Source of the DNA: Clostridia bacterium
GTDB taxonomy: Bacteria; Bacillota; Clostridia; Oscillospirales; CAG-272
NCBI GenBank assembly: GCA_017407225.1
Contig: JAFQWY010000159.1
Coordinates: 1-41,121, forward strand
Direction of reading: 5' to 3'
DNA length: 41,121 bases
Shown here: piece after piece, positions 17,432-28,000 of the stretch
Position numbering within the stretch: the first letter of the stretch is position 1
Layout of the letters: every line of letters begins with the position of its first letter
Made by a program: the position numbers and the translations under genes
Notes under the pieces: generated by a model
What the model was told of the DNA's origin: nothing
The model's input: the letters and a program-made list of their open reading frames with translations, nothing else
The model's database searches: none

Positions 17432-17474
17432 CATTTTCATGATGAAAGTCAAAAGAAAATGTAGTATAATACTA
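17432..17474 (+). promoter_or_regulatory. secA promoter region with two 6-1-6 palindromes
   Basis: A perfect -10 TATAAT at 17465-17470 has no good -35 match. Two perfect 13-bp palindromes are placed on promoter positions. TTTCAT-G-ATGAAA (17435-17447) covers the expected -35, and TAGTAT-A-ATACTA (17462-17474) is centred on the -10. An outer pair CATTTTC/GAAAATG (17432-17438 and 17455-17461) encloses the first. This arrangement would suit a repressor or activator site, but no regulator is identified. Confidence 0.5.
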
Positions 17475-17495
17475 TACTGGTTTATACTATGTCTG

Positions 17496-17529
17496 AACCG
17501 TAAAAACACACCACGGAGGATGTACGGTT
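17496..17529 (+). other. secA 5' leader hairpin with RBS-like sequence in its loop
   Basis: AACCGTA (17496-17502) pairs with TACGGTT (17523-17529). The 20-nt loop holds GGAGGA (17515-17520), the only strong Shine-Dalgarno-like sequence ahead of secA, but 32 nt from the ATG at 17553. A minimal frame, ATG TAC GGT TTC CTT TGA, starts at 17520 with no spacing to that site. The leader might set secA translation, though this is inference. Confidence 0.4.
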
Positions 17530-17552
17530 TCCTTTGAAGCCGTTGACATAAC

Positions 17553-20327
<2,775 letters not shown>

Positions 20328-20342
20328 TCCGGAGGCGCTGAA

Positions 20343-21077
20343 ATGGGATTCGGAATTCTTCTCATCGGATATTTCGTAACATTCGCGTTCTCTGTTTCCA
20401 GTTACTATTTCTTCGCGGACATCATCGGAATTCTCATCATGCTGTATGCGTTTTCCAGGCTGTCCCGATACAACCGCTATTTTGTTGACGCCATGGTGCC
20501 GGCACTGGGATTTCTGGTGCTGTGCGCCGTCAACGCGGCATCCATGATGTTCCGGCTGTACCCCATGGACGGAAAGGCCGACCTGATCGTGGATATTCTC
20601 AAGACTGCAGCGGCATGTGCGACCCATGTGTTCGTCTTCCTCGGTACCCGGGGAATCTCACTGGGCGCGGATTCCAGAAAGCTGGTGGAAAAGACCCAGC
20701 GGAATTTTGTGGCAACCATGATCTACTACGCTGCAAATCTGACCATCGTGCTGCTGTCCTTCTTCATAACTTTTGAAACCCAGTACGTCAGCACCGTGGT
20801 GTACCTGTACTGGATTGTCTGCATCATCCTTAACATCGCGCTTTTCTATCACTGCTTCGGCATCCTGATCCCGGCAGACGAGGACGAAGATGAGGTAAAG
20901 CGGTCGAGATTCGAGTTCATCAACAAGATCAACGATAAATTTGACAGCTTTGACATCAAGTCCAACGAATACCGGAAGCAGTCCATGGAAATGGCGATGG
21001 AAGAAGCGAAAAAGCGGGCAGAAGAAAAAAAGAAGAAGGAAAAGCCGCGGCATATCCATCCGAAAAAGAAAAAATAA
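20343..21077 (+). CDS. Unrecognised multi-pass membrane protein with lysine-rich tail
   Basis: I do not recognise a named family. The 244-residue protein has about six hydrophobic segments in the first 180 residues (for example GFGILLIGYFVTFAF, FFADIIGILIMLYAF, VPALGFLVLCAVNAA). A charged cytoplasmic-type C terminus follows, rich in Glu and Lys, ending HIHPKKKK. ATG 20343 follows CCGGAGG. The gap to secA is 15 nt. Its N terminus (MGFG..L..GYF...F then DIIG and AFSRLS) resembles that of the next gene (MGFG..T.GFI...F then DIIP, AGLSKLS), suggesting paralogues. A role in envelope biology is possible only by association with secA. Confidence 0.7.
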   Translation: MGFGILLIGYFVTFAFSVSSYYFFADIIGILIMLYAFSRLSRYNRYFVDAMVPALGFLVLCAVNAASMMFRLYPMDGKADLIVDILKTAAACATHVFVFLGTRGISLGADSRKLVEKTQRNFVATMIYYAANLTIVLLSFFITFETQYVSTVVYLYWIVCIILNIALFYHCFGILIPADEDEDEVKRSRFEFINKINDKFDSFDIKSNEYRKQSMEMAMEEAKKRAEEKKKKEKPRHIHPKKKK

Positions 21078-21092
21078 AGTGGGAGGAACCCT

Positions 21093-22484
21093 ATGGGCTT
21101 TGGTCTGATCACAGCCGGATTCATTCTTCTGTTCAATCCGGTTTTTTATGTCATCGATATCATCCCCGACGCCATCGGATTTTTCCTGATCGCCGCCGGG
21201 CTGTCAAAACTTTCCTGTTTTGTGGAAAAAATCGCACAGGCACGGAGTCTCCTCCTGAAGCTGGCGTATGTGGAGATTGCAAAGTTTTTCTCCATTCTGC
21301 TCATCCCTTACAACGGCGGCTCCGACAAGATTCTCTACACCTTTGTATTCACCATCGTTGAGCTGCTCATGTTCATCCCTGCCATGAACTGGCTGTTCGA
21401 GGGATTCTCCTACACCGGTATCTGGTACGGCGGCACCGCGCTCTATGCCAAGCATGACATCGTAAAAAACGTAAAGAAGGACGGCAAAAAGGAAAAGCAA
21501 GCGGTCCGCTCCGTGGATGCCATGACCCGCACCAAAAACGCGATTCTGGTGTTCTACATAGTCCGCGTTGCCCTTACCCTGCTTCCCGAGCTGACCGAGC
21601 TTCAGCTGTATGACTATCTGGGCGAGGTCACCGCACTCAGCAGAAGCGCGACCTACTATAAGCCCTTCCTGTACGTCGTCTGTGCGCTGACCGTCATCAT
21701 CTGGGGCATCGGATACATCAGAAAGGTCTGCGCATTCTTCGGCTCCCTGAAGAAGGACAAAGCGTACATGGATGCCCTGAACCGCAAGTACGAGTTCGAC
21801 ATCCTGCCAAGAGAGAACTTTTTTACCGCACTGGATATGAAGCGGGTACTGACCCTGATGCTTCTGGCATCTGCGGCTTCCTTCATGCTGGTGGTTGACG
21901 GCGTGAATCTGTTCGTGGGCACCATCTCCGCCGGACTTCTCATTGCGGCAGCCGTGATCCTCCGGAAATATTCCAAGGCGGCGCTGTTCATCATTCCCAT
22001 TTCCGCAGTCCGCGGGATTCTGGCGGCGGTGAATCTGGTTCTCCAGACCCGGTATTTCGCCGAATACAACGCCATGGACGCAAAATGGATTTCCGGTGCC
22101 ACCGCGCGGTATTATAAGATCGCAATGCTGGAATCCGTGGAATACGTCTTCGCCATGGCAGCCTTCCTGTTCTTCATCGCCATCCTCATGAAGGTGGTCA
22201 AGAATCATCTGGAAGTCACCGGCGTGGAAACGGACAACGCCATGTATTCCAAACGGAACCGCGACATTGAAACCTACAACGTCATCGGCTCCAAGCTGCT
22301 CCTCACCGCAGTGCTGACCATCATCAATTTCATTATGTACTGCGCGTACCACTATCTGGTAGTGGAAATGTCGGCCATCGGTGTGATCATCATCGTGATT
22401 GCCCTGATCTGGATTGCATACACCCTCCACACCGTAAGCACCATCGCAAACCTCATCTACAACAAGGAACTGGAACGGTTCTGA
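21093..22484 (+). CDS. Unrecognised large multi-pass membrane protein, paralogous to the preceding one at its N terminus
   Basis: A 463-residue protein of unknown function with around ten hydrophobic segments, loops rich in Lys and Arg (KNVKKDGKKEKQAVR near 127-142), and no catalytic motif I can identify. Start ATG 21093 follows GGGAGGAA, 15 nt after the stop of the preceding gene. The opening MGFGLITAGFILLFNPVFYV and then DAIGFFLIAAGLSKLS repeat the pattern of the upstream protein. The later part (MLLASAASFMLVVDGVNLFVG and following helices) may be a second copy of a similar bundle. A strong terminator follows at 22491, so it ends the secA transcription unit. Confidence 0.7.
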   Translation: MGFGLITAGFILLFNPVFYVIDIIPDAIGFFLIAAGLSKLSCFVEKIAQARSLLLKLAYVEIAKFFSILLIPYNGGSDKILYTFVFTIVELLMFIPAMNWLFEGFSYTGIWYGGTALYAKHDIVKNVKKDGKKEKQAVRSVDAMTRTKNAILVFYIVRVALTLLPELTELQLYDYLGEVTALSRSATYYKPFLYVVCALTVIIWGIGYIRKVCAFFGSLKKDKAYMDALNRKYEFDILPRENFFTALDMKRVLTLMLLASAASFMLVVDGVNLFVGTISAGLLIAAAVILRKYSKAALFIIPISAVRGILAAVNLVLQTRYFAEYNAMDAKWISGATARYYKIAMLESVEYVFAMAAFLFFIAILMKVVKNHLEVTGVETDNAMYSKRNRDIETYNVIGSKLLLTAVLTIINFIMYCAYHYLVVEMSAIGVIIIVIALIWIAYTLHTVSTIANLIYNKELERF

Positions 22485-22490
22485 CATAGG

Positions 22491-22525
22491 AAAGCGGGAC
22501 TCCGTAAAGGAAATCCCGCTTTTTC
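22491..22525. terminator. Terminator between convergent membrane protein and lipoprotein genes
   Basis: AAAGCGGGA (22491-22499) pairs with TCCCGCTTT (22514-22522), 9 bp with a 14-nt loop, followed by a T tract on the plus strand. It lies 6 nt after the plus-strand stop and touches the end of the minus-strand lipoprotein gene, so it can act for both. Confidence 0.85.
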
Positions 22526-24739
22526 TTATTCGTATTTGATCATTTTCATCTGCCGCAGCAGCTCATCCGCCGCATCTGCCGCGGTGTATTCACCCCGGTC
22601 AATTTTTTTGAACAGTCCGCGGAGTGTGCTGACAAAGTCGGGAATCTCGTATCCCCGGATCCCTTCGGCAAGCTGTGTCAGAAAAATTTCATACAGAGCA
22701 TCACTGCCGTTTCCATAAGCAGTATTCTCTTTCTTCTGAGCACCCGCATAAAGCTGAAAATTACCGAGGCTCGAATTTCTGTCCTGTTCCATGAGACAAG
22801 CCAGAAACATCACCGCCAGCTCCTTGTTTGGAGAGTTGGGATTGACGGCATAAAATCCGCCCGTCCATGTCTGTTTGTAGTCATCGGATATTTTCATCAT
22901 GGGTACCGCGGTGTGATCCGGCTTCAGACTGCCGCCCAGCCCGATGTTCTGTACATTTTTCAGAAGGACGGGCAGTCTCGTGGAGCCGCTTCCCAGGTAG
23001 ACAGACGTCTCCTCCTTCAGATCATAGGCCAGATCGAACAGCAGCTTCAGATCCTTTTCCGCCTGCCGGTCTGTGATCACGTCAGCCATGTAGTTGGAAA
23101 TCAGCTGCTCAAACCACGGGTGCATCAGGACATAAAGGCTGGTACCGGCCATGAGGTAATTGCCGGATTTCAGCGGAATATCATCCAGAATTCCCGGCAG
23201 ATCTTCCAGTGTCCGGGCAAGGGTCACATCTCCCGTCACGCAGGATTTGTTGACCTGCATGGAAGTGGTGTACAGATTCACCGGAATCAGCGCAGGGATC
23301 CCGTCGACGGTACAGAGCTCCTTCACACCCGGTATCATCCTGTCATAGTATCCTCTCAGCAGGGGATACCGTGACAGATCCTCGTAGTACATACTGTCGA
23401 ACAGCTCGGACATTTCCGTGGATACATAGAAGATATCGAAATCCGTATCTCCGGCGAGGAGTTTTTTCGCCAGTGTGAACTGATAGTCGTCCCGGTTTCC
23501 GATGCCGCGCTGATGGCCTTTTGCGTAATAGCCGTTGTTGCACATGAGCCGGAAGATATTGGGAGACGCATTATCGGATGTTTCATCCGTCTGCCGGAAC
23601 AGATTCAATGTCTGCAGATTATCGGTGAGGGAAACTCTTTCCTCAGAAGGTTTATAGACGGAAGTGGCGTAGTGTCCGTTGGAGAGTATGAGGTACCCGT
23701 CCATGATGCCGTGTTTTGTGATGATCTTGTCGCCGCTGACTGTGATCTGACGGGTAACTCCGTCGTCAAAATGATAGCTGTAAACATTGTAGGAATCTCC
23801 GTAGTACAGAATCTGCCGTTCCGGATCGTAGTCAGGACTGTAAGGAACTCTTGAAGCGGGAGCAAAATCCCCGTGAATCAGAGTGCTCTCCTCTCCGTCC
23901 AGACGGAGCAGATTGAGGGAATCCGCGAAACCGTATTCGTCGAAGTTCTGGGTGAAATAATACAGGACTCCTTCAGACACAAACATACGGACGACGTTTT
24001 CCGTATCAATTACCGTGTCTTCTCCGGTTATGGGATCATACCGGTGGATTCTGTATTCGAATGTCGAAGCTTCGACACTGTACGGCTCCTCCACCCAGTA
24101 ATAAATGGAGTTGTTCAGGTAGAACCAGGTGTCGGGGTATCCGTACAGTTCTTCCAGCAGCTCGGGCTTCGGATATCTGTTGAGAAGATTGCCGTCTGTG
24201 TCAAAAATATAGAACCAGACAGTCCACGTATCCTCCGGTCTTTCGCTGAAGGGGAGCATCAGTGTCTGCGAAGAAGCATCATATGTGAGCAGATGATGAT
24301 GCGCTCTGAGCTCATACTCCGGAAGCCCTTTCAGCGTAACCACACGGCTCGGCACGGAGGACATGATATCCTCGTACTCTTCAATCTCAAATACGGTATC
24401 CGGTTCGCGGGCGGCGGTGTATGCCTGTTCTTCTTCCAGGGTCATACGGATCATCCGCTCGGCTTCTTCGTCCGGACAGGAATTCATCATGTATATGGCA
24501 TCGCTCCCGATGGAGATACCGGGATGCAGAATCGTGTTGAGTTCCGTTTCAATAAACTCATATTCCTTGATCTTACGGACTTCCTCGAGGACAGTTCGTA
24601 TGGTTCCCGGTTCCGCTTTCATCCGGATAGTGTCGGGCAGGGAGGTGACTGCATCCTGAGGCACATCCGCCGGGGATGTACAGGAGGACAGAATAAGGAG
24701 CGCGGACAGCAGAAAAGGGCACAGCCGATGTTTTTTCAT
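22526..24739 (-). CDS. Large lipoprotein with solute-binding-protein-like C-terminal half
   Basis: A secreted lipoprotein anchored outside the membrane: signal peptide followed by lipobox LSSC with Cys20 as the lipidated residue. The 737-residue length is well above the 400-550 of ordinary ABC solute-binding proteins. The first half (about 100-400) looks like a beta-rich module with repeated strand patterns (DPERQILYYGDSYNVYSYHF, DGVTRQITVSGDKI), possibly a propeller. From about 400 onward it resembles extracellular solute-binding proteins (GDTDFDIFYVS, GIPALIPVNLYTTSMQVNKS, NKELAVMFLACLMEQD). ATG at 24739 follows AAAGGAGA. No permease or ATPase genes are adjacent. It lies 120 nt behind the glycyl radical enzyme on the same strand and may share its transcript. 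The ligand is unknown. Confidence 0.75.
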   Translation of the reverse strand: MKKHRLCPFLLSALLILSSCTSPADVPQDAVTSLPDTIRMKAEPGTIRTVLEEVRKIKEYEFIETELNTILHPGISIGSDAIYMMNSCPDEEAERMIRMTLEEEQAYTAAREPDTVFEIEEYEDIMSSVPSRVVTLKGLPEYELRAHHHLLTYDASSQTLMLPFSERPEDTWTVWFYIFDTDGNLLNRYPKPELLEELYGYPDTWFYLNNSIYYWVEEPYSVEASTFEYRIHRYDPITGEDTVIDTENVVRMFVSEGVLYYFTQNFDEYGFADSLNLLRLDGEESTLIHGDFAPASRVPYSPDYDPERQILYYGDSYNVYSYHFDDGVTRQITVSGDKIITKHGIMDGYLILSNGHYATSVYKPSEERVSLTDNLQTLNLFRQTDETSDNASPNIFRLMCNNGYYAKGHQRGIGNRDDYQFTLAKKLLAGDTDFDIFYVSTEMSELFDSMYYEDLSRYPLLRGYYDRMIPGVKELCTVDGIPALIPVNLYTTSMQVNKSCVTGDVTLARTLEDLPGILDDIPLKSGNYLMAGTSLYVLMHPWFEQLISNYMADVITDRQAEKDLKLLFDLAYDLKEETSVYLGSGSTRLPVLLKNVQNIGLGGSLKPDHTAVPMMKISDDYKQTWTGGFYAVNPNSPNKELAVMFLACLMEQDRNSSLGNFQLYAGAQKKENTAYGNGSDALYEIFLTQLAEGIRGYEIPDFVSTLRGLFKKIDRGEYTAADAADELLRQMKMIKYE

Positions 24740-24859
24740 AAAAATCTCCTTTCAGATTAGAAATAGGAAACCCTTTATGAACACAAACAACTGTGCCCCT
24801 GTTATGTGACAGGATTTTTTGAGGATTTACAGTTTATTCACAATATTTTTTGCACCCGT
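24740..24859 (-). other. Spacer between glycyl radical enzyme and lipoprotein genes
   Basis: This AT-rich 120-nt spacer has a small stem CCTGT/ACAGG (24798-24813) whose T tract (24815-24820) points along the plus strand, where no gene ends. On the minus strand, the transcribed direction, it has no T tract and would not terminate. No strong minus-strand promoter is visible, which favours cotranscription of the two flanking genes. Confidence 0.35.
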
Positions 24860-26977
24860 TCAGAAGGTTCCGCCGGAGGTCCGCTCGATGATCATGTCCT
24901 GCCACTGCTTATTCAGCGTGACGAACCGGGCATTCCAGCCGGAAACACGGACGGACAGGGTCTTGTACTGCTCGGGATGCTCTCTGGCGTCCAGCAGAAC
25001 CGCGGAATCCAGCACGTCCGTCTGCATGAAGAATCCGCCAAGGGTCAGGAAGGTCTTGTACAGGCCGACCAGTGCCGCGACTCCGTTTTCGCCGGAAACC
25101 GAGGTGGGATGGAGCCGGATATCCAGCGCCGCACCGGAAACCTGCTTCACCAGATCCGCCTTGCAGTAGGACTTGATGACAGCGGTGGCGCCTTCGGTGT
25201 CCGTTCCGGGCGTAGGGCTGTCGTTTCCTGCGAGAATCGCGCCCTTCAGGGTACCCATGGGAGAGGGAACACGGCTGTCCATCCAGTTGATCTGGCGGCC
25301 GAAGGTGGAAACGCCGGGAATGTAGATCACGGGAGACTCACCGTTGTGGGAGAGCACCAGATCCGCGAAAGTGTCAAGAATCCGGGACACATAGGAGTCC
25401 GCTTCATCGTCGTCGTTGCCGTAGTAGGTGACCGAGTTCATCGCCCGCTGACGCAGTTCTTCGTACCCCTCCCAGTTGACGGACAGGGCGTGCATCAGCT
25501 CATCGAAGGAGACAATTTTCTGCTTGAAGCAAAGCTCGTCAATTGCGTGAAGGCTGTTGCCGGCATCGGGAGCGCCGCCGATGTGAGGGGAGAGAACGGT
25601 ATATCTGGGACCGCCGCGGTAGTAGGACTTGCCGTTCTTCGCGCAGTCTTCGGTAAACAGGGAAATAACCTCAGCCGGCGGACCGACTTCCTTCCACTTC
25701 CACTTGCCGGGGATATCGCTGCGGTTCCGTGCCCGGAGTACATTGTCGGTGAAATGCCGGTCGACGAATTCCTTAAGCCGTGCAGTGTAGGCATCCCACA
25801 ATTCCTCGAAGGAAGAGAAGGACTTCGGATTGTCCGGCAAACCGATGACATCCTTCATCAGCATGGAGTACCCGTCGAAGGGGTGGTAGATGAAGAAGGT
25901 CTGCCCGGGAATCTGCACCTCCCAGCAGCCGTCGTTGGCAAAGCCCCGGGCTTCGATGGGATCGTATCCGATGGATTCCAGGGAACGGAGAATCAGCTCT
26001 TCGTTGTAGACCGCAATCACGCCGCCGCCGTACCGGACAACTTCCGCAATCCTTGCAAGCAGTTTGTCATCGGTATTTCTGTTCAGACGTACCGTGATGG
26101 GAAAGTCGGAAATGCCCAGCTCCTCGATGATGTCCAGCACCAGATAGGTGACTTCGTTGGTTACTTCATTTCCGTCCCGGTCAATCCCGGCAAGCACGAT
26201 GTTCTGATAATGCTGTGCATCTCCCGATCCGACTGGGGTGTCCGACTGGATCCATTCACAACCCTTGATAAAGAAGTGTGCAAGAATCTCCCGTGCTTCG
26301 TCAAGGGTAAGAGTACCGTCAGCAAGATCCTTCTTCAGATAAGAGCCGAGCATCTCGTCAATGCGTCCGATGCCGGACCAGTTGCCTGTGAGACGGGTGA
26401 ATGCAAAGGTGAACCACAGACTCTGCACCGCTTCGTGGAAGCTGCGGGGCGGCTGGAAGGGAACCCGCAGAAGAAGATCGTGGCAAACGGGATTCTTATC
26501 GCGGGTTGCGGCAAGATAACGGGAGTGCCAGATGCGGAAATGATGAACCACCCGGCGCAGATATGCGGTATAGGGGCGGTCCATGTACTGCTCCAGCTCC
26601 CTGGCGATGCCGTTGATGCCGATTTTCAGAACCCGGTCGAAGCCCAGCGTCACATGGCTGACGGATCCGAAAACATAGTTTCCGTTGCATAAAGCCGGGA
26701 CGGTATGATGTATCGCTTTGCCCAGAGTAGCCGCGCCGACCACTTTTTCACCGTCAATCAGCCTGAGCGGGCATTTGCGGACAATGGCATCGATGCAGTG
26801 GGAATACTGATCGTACGGTGGCATCGAATCAAATCTGTTCGATGCATCCACCTCAACACCCATGGTTTTCATGGCGTCATCACCATATTTTCCGTGAAGA
26901 CTGTCCCACGCAAACTGCCGTGTGGCTTCGCTGAGACGAACGGGACGCTTCAGTCCGGTTGTACATAAAAATTCCAT
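24860..26977 (-). CDS. Glycyl radical enzyme, PFL/dehydratase-like, substrate unknown
   Basis: Glycyl radical enzymes use a protein-backbone glycine radical to form a cysteine thiyl radical for anaerobic C-C, C-O or C-N chemistry. Both key sites are present in this 705-residue protein. The catalytic-loop motif is GCWE (Cys351, Glu353), and the C-terminal radical loop is RVSGWNARFVTLN, with Gly680 as the radical site. A Cys-x-Glu loop is the pattern of the dehydratase/lyase branch (glycerol and propanediol dehydratases, CutC, decarboxylases), not the Cys-Cys of true pyruvate formate-lyase. Trp at the middle position is unlike the Val I know from characterised members. The protein is also shorter than the usual 780-850. 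ATG 26977 follows AGGAGG. No radical SAM activase is encoded nearby. Anaerobic metabolism is implied; the reaction cannot be assigned. Confidence 0.9.
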   Translation of the reverse strand: MEFLCTTGLKRPVRLSEATRQFAWDSLHGKYGDDAMKTMGVEVDASNRFDSMPPYDQYSHCIDAIVRKCPLRLIDGEKVVGAATLGKAIHHTVPALCNGNYVFGSVSHVTLGFDRVLKIGINGIARELEQYMDRPYTAYLRRVVHHFRIWHSRYLAATRDKNPVCHDLLLRVPFQPPRSFHEAVQSLWFTFAFTRLTGNWSGIGRIDEMLGSYLKKDLADGTLTLDEAREILAHFFIKGCEWIQSDTPVGSGDAQHYQNIVLAGIDRDGNEVTNEVTYLVLDIIEELGISDFPITVRLNRNTDDKLLARIAEVVRYGGGVIAVYNEELILRSLESIGYDPIEARGFANDGCWEVQIPGQTFFIYHPFDGYSMLMKDVIGLPDNPKSFSSFEELWDAYTARLKEFVDRHFTDNVLRARNRSDIPGKWKWKEVGPPAEVISLFTEDCAKNGKSYYRGGPRYTVLSPHIGGAPDAGNSLHAIDELCFKQKIVSFDELMHALSVNWEGYEELRQRAMNSVTYYGNDDDEADSYVSRILDTFADLVLSHNGESPVIYIPGVSTFGRQINWMDSRVPSPMGTLKGAILAGNDSPTPGTDTEGATAVIKSYCKADLVKQVSGAALDIRLHPTSVSGENGVAALVGLYKTFLTLGGFFMQTDVLDSAVLLDAREHPEQYKTLSVRVSGWNARFVTLNKQWQDMIIERTSGGTF

Positions 26978-27016
26978 AAAACCTCCTGTGTCAGACTCCG
27001 ATTCTTTGTTGACTTT

Positions 27017-27045
27017 ATTATAATACATCCGCAGTCGCTTTGCAA
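27017..27045 (-). promoter_or_regulatory. Promoter of the glycyl radical enzyme gene
   Basis: On the minus strand, -35 TTGCAA (27045-27040), 17-nt spacer and -10 TATAAT (27022-27017), about 40 nt ahead of the start codon. The spacer shares the core CGGATG with the trmL promoter. Confidence 0.8.
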
Positions 27046-27085
27046 GACGGGAAATAATCTTTTTCGGAGAAATTCACAAAATCTA

Positions 27086-27114
27086 TGGAAATACGGAAAA
27101 AGATGTGTTAAAAT
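27086..27114 (+). promoter_or_regulatory. Probable promoter of the second GDPD gene
   Basis: An extended -10 element, TGT-TAAAAT, with -10 hexamer at 27109-27114, and a weak -35 TGGAAA at 27086-27091, 17 nt apart. It is divergent from the glycyl radical enzyme promoter 40 nt away, so the two genes could share a regulatory protein. Confidence 0.5.
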
Positions 27115-27153
27115 AGCAGTAACCAAATTCATCCCCATATAAGGAGAACTGAT

Positions 27154-27882
27154 ATGCGTACCAATACCATCAAGCTTGACTACAGGAAGAGCACCCAAAT
27201 GGTAGCTCACAGAGGCGTATCCGGTCTGGAACGCGAAAACACCGCTGCCGCTTTCATCGCTGCCGGCAACCGTACCTACTTCGGCGTGGAAACCGACATT
27301 TACCACACCTCCGACGGCAAGTATGTCTGCCACCACGACGGCTCCACCAAGAGAATCTGCGAAGTTGACCTTCCCATCGAAGGATCCACTTTCGACGAGC
27401 TGCGTGCGCTGAACTTCACCGACGTGGACGGCGCTACCGACCGTGCGGAAGTACGAATCGCAACTCCCTATGAATACATGAAGATCTGCAAGAAGTACGC
27501 AAAGCACTGCGTTCCCGAGCTGAAGTCCAACTTCACTCTGGAAGAAATGAAGGAAATCATGCAGATTTTCGCAGATGCGGACTATCTGGATCACACCTGC
27601 TTCATCGCGTTCAACATTGCAAACCTTGATCTGGTAAAGCAGATCCGTCCCGAACAGGAATGCCAGTTCCTCACCTCCAAGTGGGATGACTCCCTCCCGG
27701 CCATGCTGGCGGAAAGAAAGATGGGTCTGGACATCCATTACGGTCAGCTCACCGAGGAAAGAATCAAGGCTCTCCACGATGCGGGTGTAGAAGTAAACTG
27801 CTGGACCGTGGACGATCCCGAAAAGGCTCTGGAACTGATCGACTGGGGCGTAGACTACATCACCTCCAACATCCTCGAATAA
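27154..27882 (+). CDS. Glycerophosphodiester phosphodiesterase family protein (second copy)
   Basis: A 242-residue single-domain GDPD without a signal peptide. Motifs: AHRGVSGLERENT (His19, Arg20), VETDIYHT with the metal ligands Glu46 and Asp48, and HHDGSTKR (His61). The usual PENT is RENT here, but the catalytic residues are retained. The C terminus GVEVNCWTVDDPEKALELIDWG and DYITSNI is typical of the family. Its close relation to the gene at 13827-14549 is in fold only; the two are quite different in sequence. ATG 27154 follows AAGGAGA, and codon bias is stronger than in the neighbouring accessory genes, suggesting good expression. Flanked by its own promoter and terminator, so a single-gene unit. 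Confidence 0.9.
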   Translation: MRTNTIKLDYRKSTQMVAHRGVSGLERENTAAAFIAAGNRTYFGVETDIYHTSDGKYVCHHDGSTKRICEVDLPIEGSTFDELRALNFTDVDGATDRAEVRIATPYEYMKICKKYAKHCVPELKSNFTLEEMKEIMQIFADADYLDHTCFIAFNIANLDLVKQIRPEQECQFLTSKWDDSLPAMLAERKMGLDIHYGQLTEERIKALHDAGVEVNCWTVDDPEKALELIDWGVDYITSNILE

Positions 27883-27889
27883 GACTCAT

Positions 27890-27927
27890 AATACGGCATG
27901 GGATACGTCCTGTGCCGTATTTTTTTG
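27890..27927 (+). terminator. Terminator after the second GDPD gene
   Basis: AATACGGCA (27890-27898) pairs with TGCCGTATT (27913-27921), 9 bp with a 14-nt loop, followed by a run of Ts to 27926. It lies 8 nt after the stop codon. Confidence 0.9.
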
Positions 27928-28000
27928 AGAAAATTCCCGGCAGTATGAAACTTTCCGCCTGTTCCGTACGTCTTATTAACAAAAGCACAGGAGGTGTGGC

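Noticed and set aside
24798-24820. Terminator-like stem with T tract on the plus strand
   Set aside because: The stem is only 5 bp and no plus-strand gene ends there; on the transcribed minus strand it lacks a T tract.
24806-26692. A 628-codon open frame on the plus strand opposite the glycyl radical enzyme
   Set aside because: The minus-strand gene has intact catalytic motifs and a proper promoter and ribosome binding site; the plus-strand frame has none of these.
27946-27968. Sigma-W-like promoter (TGAAAC and CGTA) before the unknown protein at 28001
   Set aside because: The spacer between elements is 13 nt and not the 16-17 expected.
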